19,515 bases of DNA, from assembly GCA_045105075.1 (NCBI GenBank), contig JBGCDD010000199.1, positions 1 through 19,515 on the forward strand, read 5' to 3'. How positions within the stretch are numbered: position 1 is the stretch's first letter; each line of letters begins with the position of its first letter. Positions 1 through 7,497 of this stretch are shown one piece after another. Below the pieces are notes generated by a model that was not told the DNA's origin, searched no databases, and worked only from the letters and a program-made list of their open reading frames with translations. Position numbers and translations under genes: made by a program. Origin of the DNA: JBGCDD01 sp045105075 (GTDB taxonomy: Bacteria; Pseudomonadota; Alphaproteobacteria; Rhodobacterales; Rhodobacteraceae).

Positions 1-1
1 G

Positions 2-1639
2 GGGACGTCGGATGCGGATGTGCGGGCGGTCGGTGAATGGGTTGCGCATGACTGGACGGGCTTTGGGCTGGTTGTGTCGCCTTGTGAAGAGTCAAAAGTC
101 GCAGGACAGACGGTCGTGGGCGAACCCTCGCAGTTTGTGCAAAAAGAGGTGTCCACAAAGTTGAAAGTCACGGGCTGTGACTTGTTCAGTGCCGGGGATT
201 TTGCCGATGGAGAGGCGCGTGAAGACATTGTGTTCCGGGATCCGGCCCGTGGGGTTTATCGCCGGTTGGTGATTGAAAACAACGTGGTCAAAGGCGCGGT
301 GATGTATGGCGACACTGCCGACAGCAACTGGTTCTTTGGCTTGATCCGCGACAAGACGGATATCAGCGACATGCGCGACACGCTGATCTTTGGGCCAGCC
401 TATCAAGGGGGGACCCCCCTGGACCCTTTAGCAGTTGTTGCAGCCTTACCGCGTGACGCGGAGATCTGTGGCTGCAACGGAATCTGCAAAGGACAAATCG
501 AAGATGCCATCGCAGCGGGGGCCACTGATCTTGGCGCCGTGCGGGCAACCACCAAAGCCTCAGGGTCTTGCGGAACCTGCACCGGATTGGTGGAACAGGT
601 GCTGGCCGTCAGCCTGGGCGATGATTTTGTCGTGCCTGCCGCTGCGTCTGTTTGCGGCTGTACGGACATGACCCATGAAGACGTGCGGCGCATGATCAAA
701 TCCCAACGGCTGATGTCGATGCCCGCGGTCTGGCAGGAATGCGGATGGAAGACGTCTTGTGGATGCCATGTCTGTCGTCCTGCGCTGAATTTCTATCTTC
801 TGGCGGATTGGCCGCTGGAGTACCAAGACGACCCGCAAAGCCGGTTCATCAACGAACGCAAGCACGCGAACATCCAGAAAGACGGCACCTTTAGCGTCGT
901 ACCGCGCATGTGGGGTGGGATCACCACGCCAAATGAACTGCGTGCCATTGCCGATGCGGCCGACAAGTACAGGGTGCCTACGGTCAAAGTGACGGGCGGG
1001 CAGCGGATCGATCTGTTGGGTGTCAAAAGCGAGGACCTGCCCAACATCTGGGCGGATCTGAACGACGCCGGCATGGTGTCGGGCCATGCTTATTCCAAAG
1101 GGCTGCGCACCGTCAAAACCTGTGTTGGCACAGACCATTGCCGCTTTGGCACGCAAGACAGCACCGGTTTGGGGATCAAGCTGGAAAAAGAGCTTTGGGG
1201 GTCGTGGACACCGCACAAGCTCAAGCTGGCGGTGTCGGGCTGTCCGCGCAATTGCGCCGAGGCGACGTGCAAGGACATTGGCGTCATCTGTGTCGACAGC
1301 GGCTATCAGGGCAGCATTGGCGGCGCGGCTGGGATGGACGTAAAAGAGGCCGAATGGCAGTTGCAGGTCGCCACCCAAGACGACGCGATCAACGTGATCA
1401 AGGCCGTGACCCAGCTTTATCGCGAAAACGCCAAGTATCTGGACCGTATCTATAAATGGATGGGCAAGGTCGGGCTCGACTGGATCAAGGACCGCGTTGA
1501 AACCGAAGGCGATGCCCTGGTCGAGCGGTTCGAATTGAGCCAATCCATCTACCGCAAAGATCCGTGGGCCGAGCACGCCCAGACCAAGGCGGAGCGCTAT
1601 CAACCCTTGGCGAACCTTGCGTTGGAGGCAGCAGAATGA
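2..1639 (+). CDS. nirB: Assimilatory nitrite reductase [NAD(P)H] large subunit, 3' part (5' end outside window)
   Basis: Siroheme/[4Fe-4S] subunit that reduces nitrite to ammonium in the cytoplasm. The frame is open to the left edge and aligns from the end of the FAD/NAD-binding region of NirB (TSDADV then GE motif), so about 546 of roughly 810 residues are present. Counting from the first in-window codon, a BFD-like [2Fe-2S] segment starts near residue 156 (CGCNGICKG, later CGTCTG), followed by a second Cys-rich segment (VCGCTDM, CGCHVC). The ferredoxin-like half domain and the siroheme/4Fe-4S domain follow, with ligands C374 and C380 (CVGTDHC) and C414 and C418 (CPRNC). The stop overlaps the nirD start by 4 bp. 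The stretch just after the left edge departs from the usual family residues (GEW where GEC is normal). The identification is secure; the true start is not visible. Confidence 0.96.
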   Translation, partial: GTSDADVRAVGEWVAHDWTGFGLVVSPCEESKVAGQTVVGEPSQFVQKEVSTKLKVTGCDLFSAGDFADGEAREDIVFRDPARGVYRRLVIENNVVKGAVMYGDTADSNWFFGLIRDKTDISDMRDTLIFGPAYQGGTPLDPLAVVAALPRDAEICGCNGICKGQIEDAIAAGATDLGAVRATTKASGSCGTCTGLVEQVLAVSLGDDFVVPAAASVCGCTDMTHEDVRRMIKSQRLMSMPAVWQECGWKTSCGCHVCRPALNFYLLADWPLEYQDDPQSRFINERKHANIQKDGTFSVVPRMWGGITTPNELRAIADAADKYRVPTVKVTGGQRIDLLGVKSEDLPNIWADLNDAGMVSGHAYSKGLRTVKTCVGTDHCRFGTQDSTGLGIKLEKELWGSWTPHKLKLAVSGCPRNCAEATCKDIGVICVDSGYQGSIGGAAGMDVKEAEWQLQVATQDDAINVIKAVTQLYRENAKYLDRIYKWMGKVGLDWIKDRVETEGDALVERFELSQSIYRKDPWAEHAQTKAERYQPLANLALEAAE

Positions 1640-1971
1640 CCGATTGGATCGATATCGCCGCGCTCGATGATGTGGCACGGCGCGGGGCCCGGATGGTCAA
1701 GACTGCGTTGGGATGCGTGGCTGTGTTCCGCACGGCTGACGATCAGGTCTTTGCGCTCGACAACGCCTGTCCGCACAAGGCCGGGCCTTTGGCCGAAGGG
1801 ATCGTGCACGGAAAATCCGTGACCTGCCCATTGCACAACTGGGTGATCTCGCTTGAAACCGGAGAGGCACAAGGCGCTGACGACGGCCGGGTCGCCACCT
1901 ATCCGGCGCGGATTGAAAACGGGCGCATCCTGCTGGATCGGTCATTTCTATATGCACGGGCCATCGCATGA
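1636..1971 (+). CDS. nirD: Nitrite reductase small subunit NirD, Rieske-type
   Basis: Small partner of NirB, 111 residues, with a Rieske-like fold. Both halves of a Rieske [2Fe-2S] binding motif are present: C45-x-H47 (CPHKAGPL) and C64-x2-H67 (CPLHNW). Some NirD proteins, such as that of E. coli, have lost these ligands, so this subunit probably carries a cluster. The start is set by the ATGA overlap with nirB and by a strong GGAGG ribosome site at 1624-1628, seven bases before the ATG; a longer upstream reading of the frame has no such support. Its stop overlaps the nasA start by 4 bp. It presumably helps pass electrons within the NirBD complex (inference from the family). Confidence 0.95.
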   Translation: MTDWIDIAALDDVARRGARMVKTALGCVAVFRTADDQVFALDNACPHKAGPLAEGIVHGKSVTCPLHNWVISLETGEAQGADDGRVATYPARIENGRILLDRSFLYARAIA

Positions 1972-4544
1972 GCCTGACGCGCACAACATGCCCCTATTGC
2001 GGCGTCGGTTGTGGGGTGTTGGCGGGGGCTGACGGCACGATCAAAGGCGACCCCGATCATCCTGCAAACCTTGGGCGGCTGTGTTCAAAAGGGGCAGCAT
2101 TGGGCGAAACGATCAATCTTGAGGGGCGGTTGTTGCACCCCAAGATCAACGGGCAAAGCGCAGATTGGGACACCGCTCTTGATCTGGTCGCGACCCAATT
2201 CAGCAAGGCTATCGCCGAGCATGGGCCTGAAAGCGTTGCCTTTTATGCCTCTGGCCAATTGCTGACCGAAGATTATTACGTCGCCAACAAACTGATGAAG
2301 GGGTTCATCGGCGTTGCGAATATCGACACCAATTCGCGGCTTTGCATGGCGTCTTCGGTCGCGGGACACAAGCGTGCCTTTGGGACCGACACTGTCCCCG
2401 GCACCTATGACGACTTGGAGGCGGCCGATCTGATTGTGCTGGTCGGATCCAACCTGGCGTGGTGTCATCCGGTGCTCTATCAACGCATTGCCGCAGCCAA
2501 AGAGGCGCGCCCTGCCTTGCGCATCGTCAATATCGATCCGCGCCGCACGGCCTCGACGGATTTGGCGGATATGCATCTGCAAATTGCACCCGACGGTGAT
2601 GTGGCGCTGTTTAACGGGCTGCTGGCGCATCTGGTGGACGCGAAAAAGCTGGATGCGGCCTATGTGCAAAACCACGTGAATGGTGTGGATGCGGCGATAA
2701 AGGCCGCGCGCGCTTGTGACAGCGCTCAGAGCGGGCTGACGGCGCAGCAGCAGGCTGCGTTCTGGGATCTTTGGGCCAGCACTGAAAAGGTGGTGACGGT
2801 CTATTCGCAGGGGGTCAATCAATCCGCTGGCGGCACAGACAAGGTCAACGCGATCCTGAATTGTCATCTGGCGACTGGCCGTATCGGCAAGCCTGGCATG
2901 GGCCCCTTTTCGGTCACTGGCCAGCCGAATGCGATGGGCGGGCGCGAGGTTGGCGGATTGGCCAATATGCTGGCCAACCATCTCGAGCTTGGAAACGCGG
3001 ATCATCGCAAAGCAGTGCAGGATTTTTGGCAAAGTCCAACGATTTGCACCGCCGCTGGCCTTAAGGCTGTCGATCTTTTTCAGGCCTGCGCCGATGGTCG
3101 GATCAAGGCGCTTTGGGTGATGTCGACGAACCCGGCCGTGTCTTTGCCTGATGCGGATGGGGTTGGGGCAGCCATCGCCAATGTTCCCTTTTTCGTCACA
3201 TCAGACATCATGGAACACACGGACACAAATGATCTGGCCCATGTGCTTTTGCCCGCAACGGGTTGGGGCGAAAAAGATGGCACAGTGACCAATTCCGAAC
3301 GCCGGGTCTCGCGACAAAGGGCGTTTTTGGCGGCACCTGCACAGGCGCGCCCAGATTGGCAAATCATCAGCGCAGTCGCCGCGCGTATGGGGTTTGCAGA
3401 GGCGTTTTCCTATCAAAAGCCCGCGGATATTTTCGCCGAGTATGTGGCGCTTGATGCCGCAGTTTCGCACTTTCCCCGTGATCTGGACCTCAGCGTCTTT
3501 GCCGATGCTGATTACGCCCACTTGATCCCGACGCAGTGGCCCCACAATGGGCGCCGGTTCTTTGCGGATGGACAGTTTTACCACCCTGACGGCAAAGCCC
3601 GCATGATCCCGGTAAAGGCGCCTGTCCTGTGCAAATCGCGTTTCGCGCTTAATACTGGCCGCAATCGCGATCAATGGCACACGATGACACGTACGGGTAA
3701 ATCCGCGCGTCTCGGCCCGCATCTGGCAGAACCATATGTCGAGATTAATCCGGCTGATGCGGCGACGCTCGCGGCCTCTGCCGGTGCGTTGATTGAGGTG
3801 GAAAGCCTTTACGGCAAGGCAATTCTGCGGGCTTTGATCACGTCGCGCGTGGCCAAAGGGCAGCTGTTTGCGCCGATGCACTGGACCCGCCAGCGCACCA
3901 GCCATGGGACGATCAACAGCGTTGTGGCCCCGGTGACCGATCCGTTTTCTGGCCAGCCGGCGCTGAAATCGGGCGCGGTAAACGCCACGGTCTATACCGC
4001 GAGGTGGTACGGTTTTCTGGCAAGTCTCGCACAGCCGATCCCGCAAACCCCATATGCGGCGATCGCAAAAACCCAAAGCGGATGGCAGGCCGAGCTGGCA
4101 GGCAGAAAAACACCAGGCGATTGGGAAGCCGAAGTGCGCAAGCTTTCGGGCCTGACGGACGGGGATGTCGCGTTGCAGTCAGACCCCACCACAGGCACGA
4201 TCCGCGTGGCTGTCACGCGCGCGGGCCGGATCACCGCGCTGTTTTTTGCCTCACCGGCCCCTGTGGTTGTATCGCGCACAGCCATTATCAACCTGATCGG
4301 CACCAACACGCCGCCGCTGGTCGCCCTGGCGGGACGGAGCGGGGCGGATCAACCAGATGCCGGCACCACGGTTTGCGCCTGTTTCAACGTTGGGCGTAAC
4401 ACCTTGTTGAGCGCCGCAGCGAACGGCGCACGCAGCGTGGCCGCTTTGGGCCGCGCGACCAGCGCGGGCACCAATTGCGGGTCGTGCAAGCCCGAGCTCA
4501 CCGCGCTTTTGGCACAAGCGGCGCTTCCGATGGCCGCAGAATGA
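1968..4544 (+). CDS. nasA: Assimilatory nitrate reductase catalytic subunit with C-terminal BFD-like domain
   Basis: Molybdenum bis-MGD enzyme, 858 residues, reducing nitrate to nitrite in the cytoplasm. The N-terminus carries the [4Fe-4S] motif C8-x2-C11-x3-C15 with the fourth ligand C39 (GRLCSKG). The motif NSRLCM places the likely Mo-ligating cysteine at C126, as in the Nas/Nap group. The molybdopterin oxidoreductase and dinucleotide-binding domains follow. The last 60 or so residues form a BFD-like [2Fe-2S] module (VCACFNVG, later NCGSCKPE), as in Klebsiella-type NasA. There is no twin-arginine signal, in keeping with a cytoplasmic assimilatory enzyme. The start overlaps the nirD stop (ATGA), as does the end with the next gene. 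The length and domain order are normal for the family. Confidence 0.95.
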   Translation: MSLTRTTCPYCGVGCGVLAGADGTIKGDPDHPANLGRLCSKGAALGETINLEGRLLHPKINGQSADWDTALDLVATQFSKAIAEHGPESVAFYASGQLLTEDYYVANKLMKGFIGVANIDTNSRLCMASSVAGHKRAFGTDTVPGTYDDLEAADLIVLVGSNLAWCHPVLYQRIAAAKEARPALRIVNIDPRRTASTDLADMHLQIAPDGDVALFNGLLAHLVDAKKLDAAYVQNHVNGVDAAIKAARACDSAQSGLTAQQQAAFWDLWASTEKVVTVYSQGVNQSAGGTDKVNAILNCHLATGRIGKPGMGPFSVTGQPNAMGGREVGGLANMLANHLELGNADHRKAVQDFWQSPTICTAAGLKAVDLFQACADGRIKALWVMSTNPAVSLPDADGVGAAIANVPFFVTSDIMEHTDTNDLAHVLLPATGWGEKDGTVTNSERRVSRQRAFLAAPAQARPDWQIISAVAARMGFAEAFSYQKPADIFAEYVALDAAVSHFPRDLDLSVFADADYAHLIPTQWPHNGRRFFADGQFYHPDGKARMIPVKAPVLCKSRFALNTGRNRDQWHTMTRTGKSARLGPHLAEPYVEINPADAATLAASAGALIEVESLYGKAILRALITSRVAKGQLFAPMHWTRQRTSHGTINSVVAPVTDPFSGQPALKSGAVNATVYTARWYGFLASLAQPIPQTPYAAIAKTQSGWQAELAGRKTPGDWEAEVRKLSGLTDGDVALQSDPTTGTIRVAVTRAGRITALFFASPAPVVVSRTAIINLIGTNTPPLVALAGRSGADQPDAGTTVCACFNVGRNTLLSAAANGARSVAALGRATSAGTNCGSCKPELTALLAQAALPMAAE

Positions 4545-5476
4545 GCCTCGCGCCCTTCGTTCAGATTGTTGCGCGCGGCAAAGGGCGCGCCCGGTCCATG
4601 ACGATGGCCGAGGCGCAAGAGGCGATGGCTTTGATCCTTGCGGGTGACGCCGCACCAGAAGCCGTCGGGGCGTTGTTGATGGTCATGCGGTTGCGTGGTG
4701 AGACAGCGGCCGAGATCGCCGGGTTCACCGCCGCTTTGCGGGCCCATGTGCGTGGGAAGTTGCCCGAAGCGGACCTTGATTGGCCCTCTTACGCCGCAGG
4801 GCGCAGCAGGGGCGCGCCGCTGTTCTTGCTGGCCGCGCGATTGGTCGGACAGGCGGGGTATCGTGTGTCGATGCACGGTTGGAACGCGCACCAATCGGCC
4901 ACCGCTTCTGTGCGCGAAGCAATTGATCTTGCGGGACCGCAGGTCACCTATTGTGCGCTTGAAACGCTCAGCCCTGCCGCATTCGATTTGCTGAAGTTGC
5001 GTGACACGTTTGGCCTTCGGTCCTGTTTCAACACGGTGCTGCGCATGTGGAATCCTGCCCAAGCATCGGCGACGGTACAAGGTGTGTTCCATCCCTCCTA
5101 TCGCAGTTTGCAAGCCGAAGCGGCGGGCCTGTTGGGCCAGCAAACCCTGAGTATTATCAAGGGGGGTGGCGGCGAATTTGAACGTCATCCATCCAAAGAG
5201 GCGATCGTGTTTGGCCTGCGCGACGGCGCGCATATTCAGCAACCCGTCCCCGCCGTGTTGCACGACACGCGCCGTTTGCATGAGCCTGGCGACAGGATCG
5301 ACCTAAAGGGTCTTTGGCAAGGACATCAGCAGGATGTGTTTGCTATTGCAACCATCACGAGCACCGCCGCACTGGCGCTTTGGACGCTCAAAGCGGCGCC
5401 AACATTGGCCGCAGCGCAGGATATGGCGCGCAATCTCTGGGCACGTCGCCACCAAGAAGAAAGCCTCTCCGCATGA
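4541..5476 (+). CDS. TrpD2/YbiB-like glycosyl transferase family protein, function unknown
   Basis: 311-residue protein with the fold of anthranilate phosphoribosyltransferase: a helical N-terminal domain (residues 1-68, AEAQEAMALILAG, EAVGALLMVMRLRGET) followed by an alpha/beta domain. The glycine-rich PRPP loop of true TrpD (GTGGD) is absent; its place is taken by YAAGRSRGAP (84-93). MHGWNAH (111-117) stands where TrpD has KHGNR, and a KGGGGE run lies near 207-212. This pattern fits the TrpD2 (YbiB) group, whose E. coli member binds nucleic acid, and argues against tryptophan synthesis. The ATG at 4541 overlaps the nasA stop and is preferred over an upstream in-frame start inside nasA. Placement between nasA and cysG with overlaps on both sides suggests a role tied to nitrate assimilation, but the actual role cannot be read from the sequence. 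Confidence 0.85.
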   Translation: MSLAPFVQIVARGKGRARSMTMAEAQEAMALILAGDAAPEAVGALLMVMRLRGETAAEIAGFTAALRAHVRGKLPEADLDWPSYAAGRSRGAPLFLLAARLVGQAGYRVSMHGWNAHQSATASVREAIDLAGPQVTYCALETLSPAAFDLLKLRDTFGLRSCFNTVLRMWNPAQASATVQGVFHPSYRSLQAEAAGLLGQQTLSIIKGGGGEFERHPSKEAIVFGLRDGAHIQQPVPAVLHDTRRLHEPGDRIDLKGLWQGHQQDVFAIATITSTAALALWTLKAAPTLAAAQDMARNLWARRHQEESLSA

Positions 5477-6873
5477 AAACCTTTCCAATGTTCCTGCAAA
5501 TGGCAGGCCGCCGCGTTGTGATTGTTGGCGGGGGCGAGCAGGCCGCACAAAAAGCACGCCTGATACTGAAAACCGAGGCAGAGGTCGAAATTTGGGCGCC
5601 GACCCTCGAGCCTGAGCTGTCCGATCTTGCGGCAACCGGACGCGTCACGCACCAAAAATCAGCGATCACATCAGCCTGTTTTTCACAAACGGCGCTGGTC
5701 TTTATTGCCACAGGATGTCCTGGCGTCGACATGGCGTTGCACGCGCTTGCCAAGGACGCGGGCGCGACGGTGAACGTCGTGGACCAACCCGATCTGTGCG
5801 ATGCGATCACACCCTCGATCGTGGACCGCGATCCGGTGGTGGTGGCGATCGGCACAGAAGGCACGGCCCCGGTTCTGGCACGCCAGATCAAGACCAAACT
5901 GGAAGAGACTTTGGAGCCGCGATTGGGCGATCTTGCGGCCCTTGCCGGGCGCTTGCGACATGCGGCCTCTGCCCGTTTGGCACCACGGGCCCGGCGTGAT
6001 CTTTGGCGTTGGGTCTTCAACGACAGCCCGCGCCAATTGTTCACCCTTGGTTCAGAACGCGACGCTGCCAGAATGATCAAATCAGCTATTGAAACCGGCA
6101 ACTTTGGGGCAACAAAAGGTGGCAGCGTCAGCCTTGTTGGGGCTGGGCCGGGATCAAAGGACTTGATCACCCTGCGCGGGGTCCAGCGCCTTCAGGAGGC
6201 AGATGTGATCTATTATGATCGCCTGCTTGATCCTGAAATTCTGGAATTGGCGCGTCGTGATGCGGACCGCATTTATGTCGGCAAAGCTCCGGGATGTCAC
6301 AGCTGGCCGCAAGAGAAAATCACCCAAACGCTTGTTGCGGCTGCCAAACGTGGGCAGCGTGTTGTGCGTCTCAAATGTGGGGACCCAGGTATTTTTGGGC
6401 GCAGCACAGAGGAAAAAGACGCGCTTCAAGCCGCTGGGATACCGTTTGAAATTGTCCCGGGCGTCACTGCGGCCTGTGCCGCCGCGGCCAGTATCGGCGA
6501 GAGCCTGACCGACAGGGGCAAAATCGATACGCTCGTGTTGTCCACGGGTCATCGGCACGATGGATACAAGGTGCCCCATGCCATCAAAGACATCAGGCCC
6601 GGCACCTGTGTTGCGCTGTATATGGCTGTTGGAGCCGCGCAGGGAGTTGTTGACGAGCTGGAAAGCAATCACCCGGATATCGCGTTTGAGGTTCAAATCG
6701 TGGCGAAGGCGCAACGCAAAGAACAAGTCACCCTGACCTGCCAGCTTTCCGACCTGACCGGGACATTGAATGCCAGCGGTATTGCAGGCGAGGCGATGCT
6801 GTTTGTCCGTTGGCCTTACGCCGAGCCACACATCCAGGCCGCCCATTTGCCGAACGTTGCAATCGCCTCGTAA
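5473..6873 (+). CDS. cysG: Siroheme synthase CysG (precorrin-2 dehydrogenase/ferrochelatase plus uroporphyrinogen-III methyltransferase)
   Basis: 466-residue bifunctional enzyme making siroheme, the cofactor of NirB. The N-terminal NAD-dependent dehydrogenase/ferrochelatase domain has the VGGGEQAAQKAR nucleotide loop (18-29), and D104 in NVVDQP aligns with the catalytic Asp of E. coli CysG. A dimerisation segment (about 145-210) leads to the methyltransferase domain, which opens with VSLVGAGPG (219-227). This second domain departs from the usual signatures: KCGDPGIFGRSTEE replaces KGGDPFIFGRGGEE, SLTDRG replaces PLTHRD, and LSTGHRHDG and YMAVG also differ. The ATG at 5473 overlaps the preceding stop and gives the family's normal N-terminus (MKTFPMFLQMAGRRVVIVGGG). 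It is the last gene of the nitrate operon; no clear terminator hairpin with a T-run follows. Confidence 0.93.
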   Translation: MKTFPMFLQMAGRRVVIVGGGEQAAQKARLILKTEAEVEIWAPTLEPELSDLAATGRVTHQKSAITSACFSQTALVFIATGCPGVDMALHALAKDAGATVNVVDQPDLCDAITPSIVDRDPVVVAIGTEGTAPVLARQIKTKLEETLEPRLGDLAALAGRLRHAASARLAPRARRDLWRWVFNDSPRQLFTLGSERDAARMIKSAIETGNFGATKGGSVSLVGAGPGSKDLITLRGVQRLQEADVIYYDRLLDPEILELARRDADRIYVGKAPGCHSWPQEKITQTLVAAAKRGQRVVRLKCGDPGIFGRSTEEKDALQAAGIPFEIVPGVTAACAAAASIGESLTDRGKIDTLVLSTGHRHDGYKVPHAIKDIRPGTCVALYMAVGAAQGVVDELESNHPDIAFEVQIVAKAQRKEQVTLTCQLSDLTGTLNASGIAGEAMLFVRWPYAEPHIQAAHLPNVAIAS

Positions 6874-7497
6874 GGCATTGCGCTGGACCAACTCGCCGCG
6901 TTCGATCCGCAGGTTGCTGCCCATCATTGCCTCCCGTGACGGGATGGCCCTTGTTGCGAAATTTGGGGCCATCTACGGTTTGATCGGTAAGGCGAGGTCA
7001 GACGGCATGGATAATCATGGACCTTGGCGCTGTCGGTCTAAGCCTGATGAATCCGCCCTGCCTGACGCGCATCTTCGCGCGCACGCCGGCTTATCGGTTC
7101 TTTAACCCATGCGTAAAAGTAGCTGAAATGCACAGCCGGCACACGACACATCAAGCGTGCTGAATACGCGGAGCGGTGAACCTCCCCTCTCATGCAAGTC
7201 AACGTGCACCGCCGGGCAGAGCGACGGTCGTCTTTTTTGGGGTTGTGGGTTCCTCGGCCACGCGCGCCAGCTCGCGCTTCAGCCGCTCGCCAACCTCGCT
7301 GACCGCGTAGACGCGCAATTGGGGCGGCACAAGAGCGGGACTGGGCCACCATATTGCCACTCCCATGTTGGGAGAACATTGGAAAAGAGCGGCTTTTTGC
7401 AGTCCTTGAAAAATGGCGAATTCTATAGCTCCATGGCAAAGAAAGATTGCGTGAAACGCCATCGATAAGCGTGTCCAGGACTGGGAAAATGCGCTTG
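6874..7497. other. Gene-poor junction between the nitrate operon and the polysaccharide cluster
   Basis: About 620 bases without an intact gene. The middle part (about 7011-7300) holds a decayed IS3-family transposase, listed separately. The left part (6874-7010) shows only a short hairpin (TCCCG-TGA-CGGGA near 6938-6950) lacking a T-run. The right part (7300-7497) shows nothing I can assign. Open frames here are short or run into antisense of neighbouring genes and lack ribosome sites. Confidence 0.6.
7011..7300 (-). pseudogene. Degenerate IS3-family transposase remnant (orfA tail and orfB N-terminus)
   Basis: Read on the minus strand, 7291-7202 gives GERLKRELARVAEE and then a scrambled tail ending in a stop, matching the coiled-coil end of an IS3-type OrfA. 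In a different frame, 7151-7041 gives MCRVPAVHFSYFYAW followed by VKEPISRRAREDARQAGRI, which closely resembles the start of OrfB proteins of this family (MCRVL-VH-SGFYAW, L-RRAREDAR). A stop codon follows, then TDSAKVHDY, matching the next conserved segment (W-DSGKVYGY). The order orfA then orfB, the frame change between them and the in-frame stop all fit a dead element. The catalytic DDE region is absent, so most of the IS has been lost. No terminal repeats were found. It marks an old insertion at the boundary of the two gene blocks. Confidence 0.7.

Noticed and set aside
560..1678. Long minus-strand open frame (372 codons) opposite nirB
   Set aside because: It lies wholly antisense to a clearly recognised nirB and has no family motifs or ribosome site.
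2085..4076. Several 290-315-codon minus-strand frames opposite nasA
   Set aside because: GC-rich antisense shadows; the plus-strand NasA motifs are continuous across them.
6938..6950. Short hairpin TCCCG-TGA-CGGGA after cysG, considered as a terminator
   Set aside because: The stem is only five pairs, it lies 65 bases past the stop and no T-run follows.
6770..7105. Plus-strand frame spanning the end of cysG and the junction
   Set aside because: It begins inside cysG in another frame, has no ribosome site and no recognisable domain.
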